Positions 43,668-51,771 of a stretch of 64,000 nt of DNA are shown in pieces; positions within the stretch are counted from its first letter, which is position 1, and the number at the start of each line of letters is the position of its first letter. Origin of the DNA: Deltaproteobacteria bacterium. Its GTDB lineage: Bacteria > Myxococcota > JACRCW01. Under the pieces are notes generated by a model. It had not been told where the DNA came from. It ran no database searches and saw only the letters and a program-made list of their open reading frames with translations. A program made the translations under genes and the position numbers. Where the stretch lies: contig JACRCW010000031.1 in assembly GCA_016218805.1 (NCBI GenBank), forward strand, positions 40,184 to 104,183. The letters run 5' to 3'.

Positions 43668-44246
43668 ATGCACATTCTCGGCGTCGGTGATGGCCCCCGC
43701 GACCAGGCCATCATGGAACCGATTCTCTGCACCCTCGCCGGCATGCGGGTGAGTGTTGAGTTCAAGACATGGAAGGCCCTACGCGTCGGTGGGTACGCCA
43801 AAGCGATGAAGTTCGTGATTCGCGAGGTGTTCGACGCGGGAGCCAGGTACGGCGGAGTAGTGGCGTGGGCGGACGATGACGGCGTGTCGGAAAACCGGCT
43901 CAAGCAGCTCAGGGATGGGCGGAACCACAGCGCTCCTCAGTTCGCCGTGAAGGCGGCCGTTGGCGTGGCGGTTCCCCACGCCGAGGCATGGCTACTGGAT
44001 GATGCCGTCGCCATTCGCCAGACGCTTGGCCTGGACAGCACCGTGGACGTCCCCCGAGTTACCGAGTGCGCGTATCCGAAGACCACCCTGGACGCCCTGG
44101 TGAAACAAGCCTACGTCGGTGAGGACGTCATGGATGCGCTCCCTCGGATTGCAGAGGCGCTTGACCCCACGCGAATGACCCACGCCAAACGGACGGGGTT
44201 CGAGACCTTTCAAACGGACTTCCAGGAGCAGTTCGGCCGTCCCTAA
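43668..44246 (+). CDS. DUF4276/TOPRIM-like small protein, module 2
   Basis: 192 residues. It reads VVAWADDDG (D69-D71), then AVPHAEAWLLDDAVAIRQTL (E106, W108) and YPKTTLDALVKQ. The sequence E-A-W-L-L-D-D followed by an LGL and a PK..LD.L block is the pattern of DUF4276-type proteins encoded beside AAA ATPases. The N-terminal catalytic Glu of TOPRIM is less clear (D8 or E17). Phe and Ile codon choice before G is opposite to the host pattern (TTC-G five times, TTT-G none), pointing to recent acquisition. Role as effector is inferred. Confidence 0.65.
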   Translation: MHILGVGDGPRDQAIMEPILCTLAGMRVSVEFKTWKALRVGGYAKAMKFVIREVFDAGARYGGVVAWADDDGVSENRLKQLRDGRNHSAPQFAVKAAVGVAVPHAEAWLLDDAVAIRQTLGLDSTVDVPRVTECAYPKTTLDALVKQAYVGEDVMDALPRIAEALDPTRMTHAKRTGFETFQTDFQEQFGRP

Positions 44247-44352
44247 CCGGCATGCCGTCACCTTCATCCGGCGGAGCAAAACCAGGCAGACCCCGGCCGC
44301 GTCATCCTCCTTGCGGTTGAAGGATGCCGCCGCCGTCTGGTACTCCGGCGCC

Positions 44353-44928
44353 ATGAAGACGGGCGTGGCCAGCAAGTCATTGGGCGTGTGCGCGGCGTTG
44401 GCCGCCACGTGGGCGTGGACCAGCGCGTGTGACATCAGCGCGGACTGCCTGCCGTGGTTCAGTGGCGTGGGGTGCTTTGACACGGACCTGGGCGCCAAAT
44501 GCTCTTCTGACGAGGCCACGCTCAAGCGCGTGACCGTCAAGCCCAACAGCAATGACGTGGTCAGCGACCCCGGGTTTGAGAACTGCGAGAGCTTCTACTG
44601 CGCGTCCACCAACGGGTCCCGGCCATACTGCACCCGCCGCTGCGCATCCGACTTTGACTGCAACCCGGGCCTGCCCTGCCCGCCCAACGCACCGGACGAC
44701 GAGCAGTGCCGCCGCCGCGATCGTTCCAACTGGTCCTGCGGCGTCGTCATCGAGTTCGGTGCGCTGGCCTGCAGTTCAGTGGACCCGGAGACGGGCAGCT
44801 GCGAGCTGGACCCCGTCACCGGGAAGGTGAAGAGCCCCGCCAAGTACTGCCGCGTCGCGGACGGAGTGGTGGACGTGGGAGAACTCAACGAGCCGACCGC
44901 GTCCGTGGCGACTGACGGCGGGCCCTGA
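44353..44928 (+). CDS. Cys-rich lipoprotein of unknown function
   Basis: 191 residues. Signal MKTGVASKSLGVCAALAATW leads to a lipobox-like WTSACD with the lipid-modified Cys near residue 26. The mature protein has more than a dozen Cys (CLPWFSGVGC, CASDFDCNPGLPCPP, DEQCRRRDRSNWSCG), like many disulfide-rich surface lipoproteins of myxobacteria. The ATG at 44353 was chosen to put the signal at the N-terminus. It lies 106 bp after the ATPase island and converges on ilvE across a hairpin repeat. No function is proposed. Confidence 0.7.
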   Translation: MKTGVASKSLGVCAALAATWAWTSACDISADCLPWFSGVGCFDTDLGAKCSSDEATLKRVTVKPNSNDVVSDPGFENCESFYCASTNGSRPYCTRRCASDFDCNPGLPCPPNAPDDEQCRRRDRSNWSCGVVIEFGALACSSVDPETGSCELDPVTGKVKSPAKYCRVADGVVDVGELNEPTASVATDGGP

Positions 44929-44956
44929 GTGCGGACTGAGAAGATTCTTGGGCGGG

Positions 44957-44997
44957 GAGGACAATGGGTCGGCGGCCGGCGGGGACGCCGGCCCCAC
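44957..44997. repeat. Dispersed hairpin repeat, copy 1
   Basis: The core GCCGGCGGGGACGCCGGC folds into a 7-8 bp stem with a GGGA (GNRA-type) tetraloop. Flanks GGAGGA-AATGGGTC on one side and CCCACA on the other are shared with the copy at 50463. Here it lies between convergent genes and could end transcription both ways. Confidence 0.65.
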
Positions 44998-45055
44998 AGG
45001 CACTGTCAGGTAGCGTGGCGGTTCAGCTCAGCGCAGTGGCGGTGACACCCACCCC

Positions 45056-46174
45056 TCAGTGCCGCGCCACCGCGGGCTGCGCCTTCTTGGACGCGCCGTT
45101 GGGCCGCGCCACCGGCACTTCCCACAGCCAGCCGTGCTCGTCCTTGGCCGTCCCGTACTGGATGCCGGTGATGGCCTCGTACAGGCGCCGGCTCACCTCG
45201 CCCACGTTGCCGTCACCCAGCACCATCCGCTGGCCGTGCCAGCCCAACTCGCCCACCGGAGAAATCACCGCCGCCGTCCCGCTGCCAAACACCTCCAGCA
45301 GCTCGCCCTTCTTGTGGCGCTCCACAATCTCATCAACGGTGATGGTGCGCTCGGTGGCGTTCATCCCCCAGGACCGCAGCAGGTCAATGACGGACGCCCG
45401 CGTGATGCCCGGGAGGATGCTGCCGGACAGCGCCGGGGTCGCCACCTCGTCGTTGAAGCGGATGAACACGTTCATCGTGCCCACCTCTTCCAGGTCGCGG
45501 TGGTTGGCCGCGTCCAGCCACAGCACCTGGCTGTAGCCGCGCTTCTTGGCCTCTTCAGCCGCCAGCAGGCTGGCCGCGTAGTTGGCCCCCGCCTTCACCG
45601 CGCCCAGGCCGCCCTTGGACGCGCGGACGTAGGTGTCCTCAATCCAGATCTTCACCGGGTTGAGGCCTTCGGCGTAGTACGCCGCCACCGGTGAGGTGAT
45701 GACAAAGAACGTGTGCCGCGCGGAGGGGCGCACGCCCAGGAACGGCTCGGTCGCAATGAGCGTGGGGCGGATATAGAGCGCGGTGCCGACGCTGGCGGGG
45801 ACCCACGCCCGGTCCACGTCCACCAGCGTCTTGATGCCGTCCTCCAGCAGCGCGAGGTCCGGTGACGGCATGCACAGGCGTTCGGCGCCGCGCGCCAGGC
45901 GCTTGCAGTGCTCGTCCAGGCGGAAGATGCGGACCACGTCATCCTTGCCGCGGAACGCCTTGAGGCCCTCAAACATGGCTTGGCCGTAGTGGAACACGGC
46001 GGAGGCGGGGTCCAGCGTGAGGGGCCCGTAGGGAACGACGCGCGCCGAATGCCAGCCCTTCCCCGGCTCGTGGTCCATCATGAACATGTGGTCGGCAAAC
46101 ACCTTGCCGAACCCCAGGTCCTTGTCGGCCGGGCGGGTCCTCTGGGTCTGGCGGCGGGTGACGTCGATCTTCAT
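45056..46174 (-). CDS. ilvE: Branched-chain amino acid aminotransferase
   Basis: 372 residues. PLP enzyme that interconverts Leu/Ile/Val and their 2-oxo acids with glutamate. Seen: MFMMDHEPGKGWHSARVVPY, AVFHYGQAMFEGLKAFRG, the PLP lysine in GLGAVKAGANYAAS, and EVFGSGTAAVISPVGEL near the C-terminus, all typical of the long (BCAT type II) class. The ATG at 46174 gives the expected N-terminus; a longer frame adds low-complexity sequence. It stands alone, 164 bp after mltG in the same direction. Confidence 0.95.
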   Translation of the reverse strand: MKIDVTRRQTQRTRPADKDLGFGKVFADHMFMMDHEPGKGWHSARVVPYGPLTLDPASAVFHYGQAMFEGLKAFRGKDDVVRIFRLDEHCKRLARGAERLCMPSPDLALLEDGIKTLVDVDRAWVPASVGTALYIRPTLIATEPFLGVRPSARHTFFVITSPVAAYYAEGLNPVKIWIEDTYVRASKGGLGAVKAGANYAASLLAAEEAKKRGYSQVLWLDAANHRDLEEVGTMNVFIRFNDEVATPALSGSILPGITRASVIDLLRSWGMNATERTITVDEIVERHKKGELLEVFGSGTAAVISPVGELGWHGQRMVLGDGNVGEVSRRLYEAITGIQYGTAKDEHGWLWEVPVARPNGASKKAQPAVARH

Positions 46175-46338
46175 GGCTGCACCTGCTTCCCTTCCAGGCG
46201 CCCCCGTGGGCCCTTGGGAGGCGGCGGGGGTAGACCAGCTTTGGGGGAGCTTTTCAAGCCCGGTGTTGGTGCGAAGGCCGCGTAGCACCCCGTCCTGCGC
46301 CGCAGGGCGTCACTGCCTCCGCCCGTGCTGGCGCGAGC

Positions 46339-47391
46339 TCAGCCTTTCTTTGCGCCCTTCTTGAAGAACTCCACCTGCCATTTTTCCACGTTCTTGTTGT
46401 GGCAGTAGAGGGTTTCGCAGAACACGTGGGTTCCATCATTCTGGCTGACAAAGAACAGGTATTTCACGTCTGCGGGAGCCACCGCGGCGTCAATGGCCGC
46501 CGCCCCGGGCGCGGCAATGGGACCGGGGGGCAGACCCTTGATGATGTACGTGTTGTACGGGTGCGGCGTCTCCAGGTCCTTGCGGGTGATGTTCCCCTGG
46601 TAATCCGCAATTCCGTAGATCACCGTCGGGTCCGTCTGCAGCTTCATGCCCTTCTGCAGGCGGTTGTGGAACACGGCGCTGATGAGCGGGCGCTCCTTGG
46701 CGGCGCCGGTCTCCTTCTCCACAATGGAGGCCAGCGTGAGCACCTGGTGCGGGCTGAGCCCCAGCGCTTTGCCCTTGGCCATGATCTCCGGGGTGAGCGC
46801 CTTGTCCGCACGCTGCCGCATCACCTTGAGGATGTCCTTGGCGCTCACGCCGGACGGGAAGCGGTAGGTGTCCGGGAACAGGTACCCCTCCAGGTGGCCC
46901 TGTTCCTTGGGGACGCCCATGGCCTCGGCAAAGTCCGCGTCGCGCATGAACTCCAGCAGCTCGTCCTCGCGGGCCAGCCGGGTGGCGCCAATGATGCGTG
47001 CGATCTCTTTGAGGTTGCTGCCCTCAGGGATGGTGAACTTGTAGGTGACGACGTCACCTTTGATGAGCCTGGCCATGATCTGCGCGGGGGCCAGGGAGGC
47101 GGACAGGTCGTATTCGCCGGGGCGCAGCAGGTGGTCCTGGCCCTTGAAGTAGCGCGCGTACAGGTAGAACTGCCGCGCGGAGCGGATGACACCGGCCTTC
47201 TCCAGTTCCTGCCCAATGGCCTGCGTGGTGCTCCCGCGGGCCACGGTGACCCGAACGCTGGGCGCCTTGTCCTCGGCGTACGGCGTCTCCCCAAACTTCT
47301 CCAGCCGCCGGTACAGGATCACTGCCGTGGCGCCGACGGACGCGGCCACCAGGCCGACGGTCACCAGGATGGCGGTGAGGATCCTGCGCAT
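46339..47391 (-). CDS. mltG: Endolytic murein transglycosylase MltG
   Basis: 350 residues. MltG cleaves nascent glycan strands at the inner membrane and helps set strand length. Seen: an N-terminal membrane anchor (ILTAILVTVGLVAASVGATA), a LysM-like region (FTIPEGSNLKEIARI), and the YceG domain with the catalytic Glu in LASIVEKETGAAKERP and HNRLQKGMKLQTDPTVIYG. The conserved GLPPGPIAAPGAAAIDAA follows. The start at 47391 puts the anchor at the N-terminus. It is divergent from the GT87-like gene. Confidence 0.95.
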   Translation of the reverse strand: MRRILTAILVTVGLVAASVGATAVILYRRLEKFGETPYAEDKAPSVRVTVARGSTTQAIGQELEKAGVIRSARQFYLYARYFKGQDHLLRPGEYDLSASLAPAQIMARLIKGDVVTYKFTIPEGSNLKEIARIIGATRLAREDELLEFMRDADFAEAMGVPKEQGHLEGYLFPDTYRFPSGVSAKDILKVMRQRADKALTPEIMAKGKALGLSPHQVLTLASIVEKETGAAKERPLISAVFHNRLQKGMKLQTDPTVIYGIADYQGNITRKDLETPHPYNTYIIKGLPPGPIAAPGAAAIDAAVAPADVKYLFFVSQNDGTHVFCETLYCHNKNVEKWQVEFFKKGAKKG

Positions 47392-47463
47392 GGGCCCTGG
47401 TCTACTACGGACCGCGCCGGCCGGCGCGTTTGCCACGCTTGTGGTGGCAGCCCGCCGCGCGGC

Positions 47464-48807
47464 ATGCTGGTTGTGCCCATGCCAACCGCCTCCAGCCACG
47501 TCGGGGAAGCCGGGGCAACAGGCCAAGGGTTGCGCGCCGGGGTGCTGGCGCTGGGACTGTGCGTGGTGGCGGGCGGCGGGGTGCGGCTCTTCCAACAGGC
47601 GGGCGCATCCGGGGCGGTGGACTTCTACATGGCGTGGGCGGCGGTGACCCTCCGGCAGGAGGGCGCGGCGCTGGCTGAGGTGTACGACCCGACCCGATCG
47701 CCGGAGTTCAACCGCGTCCTGCAGGAGCGTGCGCGCGGTTCACCGTCCGCGCGGTGGCAGAAGGTGGCCGCGGTCCGGGATGACCTGGACAACTCCGGCA
47801 CGCCGTTGTTGTACGCGGTGCTCTCCCCGTTGGTGGGGCCGGATTACGACGATAGCCTGGACCGGTACCGCGCCGTGTTGATGGTGGCGGGGGCTGCGGG
47901 CGTGCTGGCGTGGGGCACGCTGGCGGGCCTGGACGTGCTGGCCGCGCTGCTGGTGCTGCTGGCGCTGCTGGAGTGGAGCGGGCCGCTGCGCGTGGACGTG
48001 GTGGTGGGCAACGTGGCCAGCCTGCAGCTGCTGGGCGGGGCGGTGGTGGCCGGGCTGCGGCGCCGCGCATCGCCGCTCATCCATGACGGGCTGGCGGGCC
48101 TGGTGCTGGCGCTGCTGGTGCTGTTCAAGCCCACCAACGCAGCCGCGGTGGCGGTCCTGCCGGTGGCGCACGCGCTGGTCCGGGGCGAACTGCGCTCCGT
48201 CACCCGTCTGGCCCTGGGCGGAGTGGCGGGGACGCTGCTGGGCGTGCTGGTGGGCGCGGCCTGGGGCGGCGGCCTGGGGGCGTGGGCCGCGTGGGCCGGG
48301 CGCCTGCCGTCATGGTGGGGGATCACCCGGTCGCTGGAGTTGGGCAACTTCTCCCCCGCCGTGGCGGCCGAATCCGTGCTGGGCGTGTCGCTGGGCGCGC
48401 CCATTGCCGGGCTGCTGCTGGTGGCGGTGGGAGCGCGCTTGTGGCGGGCGCGCGCGGTCCCCGGGCGGATGGCGGGCTCGCAGGCGGACCTGGCGTTGCT
48501 GGCGCTGGGGTGGCTGGTGCCGCTGCTGACCTCGCGGTTGGTGTGGTTCCACTACCTGGTGCTGGCAACACCGGCACTGCTGTTCCTGCTGGCGCGCGCC
48601 CACCGCGCGGGAAGCGGCCTGGTGGCGCTGGCCACCTCCCTGGTGCTGTTGCACCTCCCGCTGCAGCTGTTCCTCACGGACATCACCCTGCTGGTCATTG
48701 CCACGCTGGCGGCCAACGCGCTGCTGGCGGCGGCGCTGCTGTCCGCCGTGGCTCCGCCCCCCTCCGTCACGGCGCGGACCGCCGCCGCGCCTCCAGATAC
48801 GCCGTGA
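47464..48807 (+). CDS. GT87/DUF2029-like polytopic membrane protein
   Basis: 447 residues with about 9-11 hydrophobic segments. Early SGAVDFYMAWAAVTLRQEGA followed by VYDPTRSPEF and a loop with DNSGTPLLYAVLSPLVGPDY resembles GT-C-fold glycosyltransferases of family 87 (mannosyltransferase-like, DUF2029), where an early Asp binds the lipid-linked donor. The donor and acceptor are unknown. ATG 47464 is used; MPTASSH at 47479 is an alternative. Its 3' end overlaps the convergent ruvX by 41 bp. Confidence 0.75.
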   Translation: MLVVPMPTASSHVGEAGATGQGLRAGVLALGLCVVAGGGVRLFQQAGASGAVDFYMAWAAVTLRQEGAALAEVYDPTRSPEFNRVLQERARGSPSARWQKVAAVRDDLDNSGTPLLYAVLSPLVGPDYDDSLDRYRAVLMVAGAAGVLAWGTLAGLDVLAALLVLLALLEWSGPLRVDVVVGNVASLQLLGGAVVAGLRRRASPLIHDGLAGLVLALLVLFKPTNAAAVAVLPVAHALVRGELRSVTRLALGGVAGTLLGVLVGAAWGGGLGAWAAWAGRLPSWWGITRSLELGNFSPAVAAESVLGVSLGAPIAGLLLVAVGARLWRARAVPGRMAGSQADLALLALGWLVPLLTSRLVWFHYLVLATPALLFLLARAHRAGSGLVALATSLVLLHLPLQLFLTDITLLVIATLAANALLAAALLSAVAPPPSVTARTAAAPPDTP

Positions 48808-49195
48808 GAATGGCCACCGCGGCCGCGCGGTCCACGTCGCCCTTTTCCCGCCGCCCCGCCTTCACGTGCCCCAGCGCGGCCTCCCCGTCCACGGAGGAGC
48901 CCCACTCGTCCTGGTAGTCCACGTCAATTCCCCGGGCGCGGAGCGCGTCACCCAGGCGCCGCGCGCGCGCGGCGGAAGCGCTCTCAGTCCCGTCCGCATG
49001 CGCGGGGAGTCCCACAATGACCCCGCCCGCCTCTTCCGCGCTGCACAGCGCGGCCACGGCCTCCGCGTCCCGGAACGGGCCGCGGGCCTCCAGCGTGCTC
49101 AGCGGATGCGCCAGCAGTCCCGCATGGTCAGAGACCGCCACGCCAATCCGGCGCGCGCCCACGTCCAGCGCCAGGAGCCGCGCGGCGGTGAGCAC
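48767..49195 (-). CDS. ruvX: Putative pre-16S rRNA nuclease RuvX (YqgF)
   Basis: 142 residues, the usual size. RNase H-fold nuclease linked to 16S rRNA 5'-end maturation and proposed to resolve Holliday junctions. Seen: LALDVGARRIGVAVSD with the first catalytic Asp, GGVIVGLPAHADGTES, and DVDRAAAVAILTAYLE with the last Asp. The middle DEWGSSVDGEAALG replaces the common DER.TT motif, a noticeable change. GTG 49195 follows the upstream TPR gene stop by 4 bp. Confidence 0.9.
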   Translation of the reverse strand: MLTAARLLALDVGARRIGVAVSDHAGLLAHPLSTLEARGPFRDAEAVAALCSAEEAGGVIVGLPAHADGTESASAARARRLGDALRARGIDVDYQDEWGSSVDGEAALGHVKAGRREKGDVDRAAAVAILTAYLEARRRSAP

Positions 49196-49199
49196 GTGG

Positions 49200-50333
49200 T
49201 CAGCTGCTCGCCCGGGCCTGCTCGCCCTCGGACTCATCGGCCTCGCGCAGCAGGTCCTGCATGCGCCGCAGGCTCTGTTCCGTCTTGCCCACCCACACGT
49301 TCTGCGCCCCCGTGCGGCGCGCCATCTGCACCGTGTTCTCCCAGACCTTGATCGCCTTACGGACCAGCACCGCCACCTTGCGGCGCATCTCCTTGCGGTA
49401 CAGGTCCGCCTGCTCCTCCGTGAGGTCCGGCGGGACGGGGAGCTTCACCATCTCGTCGTGGAGGTCCTCGTACAGCGTGCCCACCTTGTAGCCGGCGGCG
49501 GACGCCCAGCCGGCGTGCCCGGTGCGGATCACCTGCAGGAACTTGTACTGCGCCCGCAGCAGCCGCTGGCACTTCTCCTCCAGCTGCTCGGCCACCTTCT
49601 CCTCGCCGCCCGCCGCGGGGAGCGTCAGGTGGAAGTCATTGAACTCGGCGCGTTCAATCTCGCCCAGGTAGAACAGCGCCTGCGCGTAGAAGTAGCTGTT
49701 GTCCATGCGCCGGTCCTTCTCCTCGGCGCGGTGTACCTTCACGGCCTCCTGGAAGCGGTACTCCGCGGTGGCCCGGTCCCCCGTCATGAAGTACCCAATG
49801 CCGGAGTCCACCATGGCCTCAATCTGGTCCTGCGCATCCAGCTCGCGCTCCTCCAACAGCGCGTCAAACAGCGTGATGACGTCCCGGTAACGCCCCAGCA
49901 TGGCCAGCACGCTGCCGCGCTTGAAGGTGGCGTCCAGCTGGTTCTTGGGGTCCTTCTCATCAGCCAGGTAGCGGTCAAACTGCGCCAGCGCGCTCTGCGG
50001 GTCCCCGCTCTCCATCAGGCACACGCCCAGGTTGTAATGCGCGGGGTGCGCCAGCGCGCTGTCGGGGAACTCGTCCACCAGCTTCTGGAAGTAGACCCGC
50101 GCATCCGCGTGGTAGCGGTTGTCCAGGAACTCCGTGCCGCGCGTGAACAGGATGTCCGCGTCGTAGAACTCCAGGGCATCCGGCGTATCCGGCTTGGCCA
50201 CCACCTTGACGGGGTCCGCCTTCACCACCGGCGGCTCCGGCGCCACCGCGGGGGAACCGGCCGGGCGCGCCGTGGCACAACCCACCGCCAGCGGCGCCAG
50301 CACAACCAGGCAGCGAGAGAAACACGCGCGCAT
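49200..50333 (-). CDS. TPR-repeat lipoprotein
   Basis: 377 residues. Signal MRACFSRCLVVLAPLAVGC with lipobox AVGC (Cys 19). Residues ~55-230 hold several TPR-type repeats (ADARVYFQKLVDEFP, AHYNLGVCLMESGDPQSALA, GYFMTGDRATAEYRFQEAV). The C-terminal part is a long helical region. GGAGG lies 4 bases before the ATG. Such TPR lipoproteins of the outer membrane often support secretion or motility complexes; no specific partner is indicated. Linked to ruvX by a 4-bp gap. Confidence 0.8.
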   Translation of the reverse strand: MRACFSRCLVVLAPLAVGCATARPAGSPAVAPEPPVVKADPVKVVAKPDTPDALEFYDADILFTRGTEFLDNRYHADARVYFQKLVDEFPDSALAHPAHYNLGVCLMESGDPQSALAQFDRYLADEKDPKNQLDATFKRGSVLAMLGRYRDVITLFDALLEERELDAQDQIEAMVDSGIGYFMTGDRATAEYRFQEAVKVHRAEEKDRRMDNSYFYAQALFYLGEIERAEFNDFHLTLPAAGGEEKVAEQLEEKCQRLLRAQYKFLQVIRTGHAGWASAAGYKVGTLYEDLHDEMVKLPVPPDLTEEQADLYRKEMRRKVAVLVRKAIKVWENTVQMARRTGAQNVWVGKTEQSLRRMQDLLREADESEGEQARASS

Positions 50334-50462
50334 GCCACCTCCACTCCGGGATGCTCCGGATGCTAGCAGATGGGACGCCACGCGCCGGCTGCGGGTTCCC
50401 CGCCGGATGACCGATGTGGGACGCGGTGCGACGTGCGCGGGATGGGTAGCGGTCCATCCATG

Positions 50463-50503
50463 AGGAGGAATGGGTCCGCAGCCGGCGGGGACGCCGGCCC
50501 CAC
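50463..50503. repeat. Dispersed hairpin repeat, copy 2
   Basis: Same core GCCGGCGGGGACGCCGGC (50481-50498, GGGA loop) with flanks AGGAGGAATGGGTC and CCCACA matching the copy at 44957. It lies in the 202-bp gap between two minus-strand genes. Confidence 0.65.
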
Positions 50504-50535
50504 ATCCACTCTGCTCTGCCCAGGTTGACCCCAGT

Positions 50536-51702
50536 TCAGCGCCGCTTGCCCGCGGCGGGCTTCTTCTTGGCCACCTTCTTCTTCGCCGGGGCGGGCTTGC
50601 GCGTCTTACCCGGTGGGCGGCGCACCGTGGCCCCCGTGGGCGTGTGCGGCCGGCGCGGCACCAGCCCGGCCAGCGCGCGCGGGTCCGGGGGCATCTCCGT
50701 GGGCAAACGCATCCCCGGCCGCGCAAACAGCGCAAACGGCACCGCCGCCATCACACCGGACACTGTGGCCTCGTCACCACTGCAGCCGCCGGGGATGTGC
50801 GCACGGATGGGGGGCGTGCCCTGGATGTGGATCTCGTCGCGCGCGTTCTCGCTGCCCGCGGCAATCTCCAAGTGGTAGCTGATGCGCTCCACCCCGTCGA
50901 CGTAGCCGCGCGCCCGCTGGGTGGCGCCGCGGATCTGGCCGCGCTCCAGCAGGCCCACGGGCGTCTTCATCGTCTCGCGCGCCACCACGGGGACAATGGA
51001 CTCCCGGTAGTCTGACAGGGTCCAGTTGAGGCCGCGCGCCACCAGGTCCATGGAGTCCCGCAGGCCCACGTGGCCCACGCCGGCCTCCAGCGCCAGCTCT
51101 GCAAACAGCGTGGGGCTCATCGCCGCGCCCATCTTGGTCAACAGCTGCGGGCGCCGCAGGTTGGCGTCCACCACGCGCGTGCACTCCACGTGCGTGATGT
51201 CCCGCGTCACCTGGCACAGCGTCAGCACCAGCCGGTCCAGCACAAACCCCGGGTTCACGCCCGCGGCAATGACAACCACGCCCCGCCGCTTGCACGCCTC
51301 GTCAATGGCGCGCGCCCCGGCCAGATCATGAATCACCGGGTTGGCCAGTTCCTCAGCGGTGGAGACCACCGAACAGCCGTGGTTCACCAGGTTGAGGATG
51401 TCCTCTTCAATCTCCGCCATCCGGCTGGAGGTGCACAGGACCGCCAGCTGCGGCCGGTGGCGCCGCAGCGCTTCCTCCAGTTCGCTGCCCACCACCACGC
51501 CCCAGGTGTCCTCACCCAGGATGCGGCCCAAGTCCTTGCCGGCGCGCCCCGGGGACGGATCCACCGCGCCCACCAGGTCCACCAGGTCTGACCGCCGCAG
51601 AGCCGCGGCAACGGAAAGCCCAATGGGCCCCAGCCCTATGACGAGCGTGGTGGCAGGGATCCGCGTGGTGGGATGGTCAGCGTCTTTCCGGTGCATGCGC
51701 AT
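50536..51702 (-). CDS. DapB/diaminopentanoate-dehydrogenase-like oxidoreductase with basic tail
   Basis: 388 residues. N-terminal Rossmann fold (TLVIGLGPIGLSVAAAL) with DapB-like architecture: LVGAVDPSPGRAGKDLG, VNHGCSVVSTAEELANPV, and VVIAAGVNPGFVLDRLVLTL. This matches dihydrodipicolinate reductase-like proteins, including 2,4-diaminopentanoate dehydrogenases, rather than true DapB. The last ~35 residues are Lys/Pro/Ala-rich and basic (KPAPAKKKVAKKKPAAGKRR), like histone H1 tails, and may bind nucleic acid or acidic polymers. Substrate unknown. ATG 51702 is used; ATG 51696 is possible. Confidence 0.75.
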   Translation of the reverse strand: MRMHRKDADHPTTRIPATTLVIGLGPIGLSVAAALRRSDLVDLVGAVDPSPGRAGKDLGRILGEDTWGVVVGSELEEALRRHRPQLAVLCTSSRMAEIEEDILNLVNHGCSVVSTAEELANPVIHDLAGARAIDEACKRRGVVVIAAGVNPGFVLDRLVLTLCQVTRDITHVECTRVVDANLRRPQLLTKMGAAMSPTLFAELALEAGVGHVGLRDSMDLVARGLNWTLSDYRESIVPVVARETMKTPVGLLERGQIRGATQRARGYVDGVERISYHLEIAAGSENARDEIHIQGTPPIRAHIPGGCSGDEATVSGVMAAVPFALFARPGMRLPTEMPPDPRALAGLVPRRPHTPTGATVRRPPGKTRKPAPAKKKVAKKKPAAGKRR

Positions 51703-51771
51703 GGGTGCCAGGTGCGGTCTCCGACGGGAGCCCGAGAAGGGGCGGCTGACTACAACCGACGGGGTGGCCGC

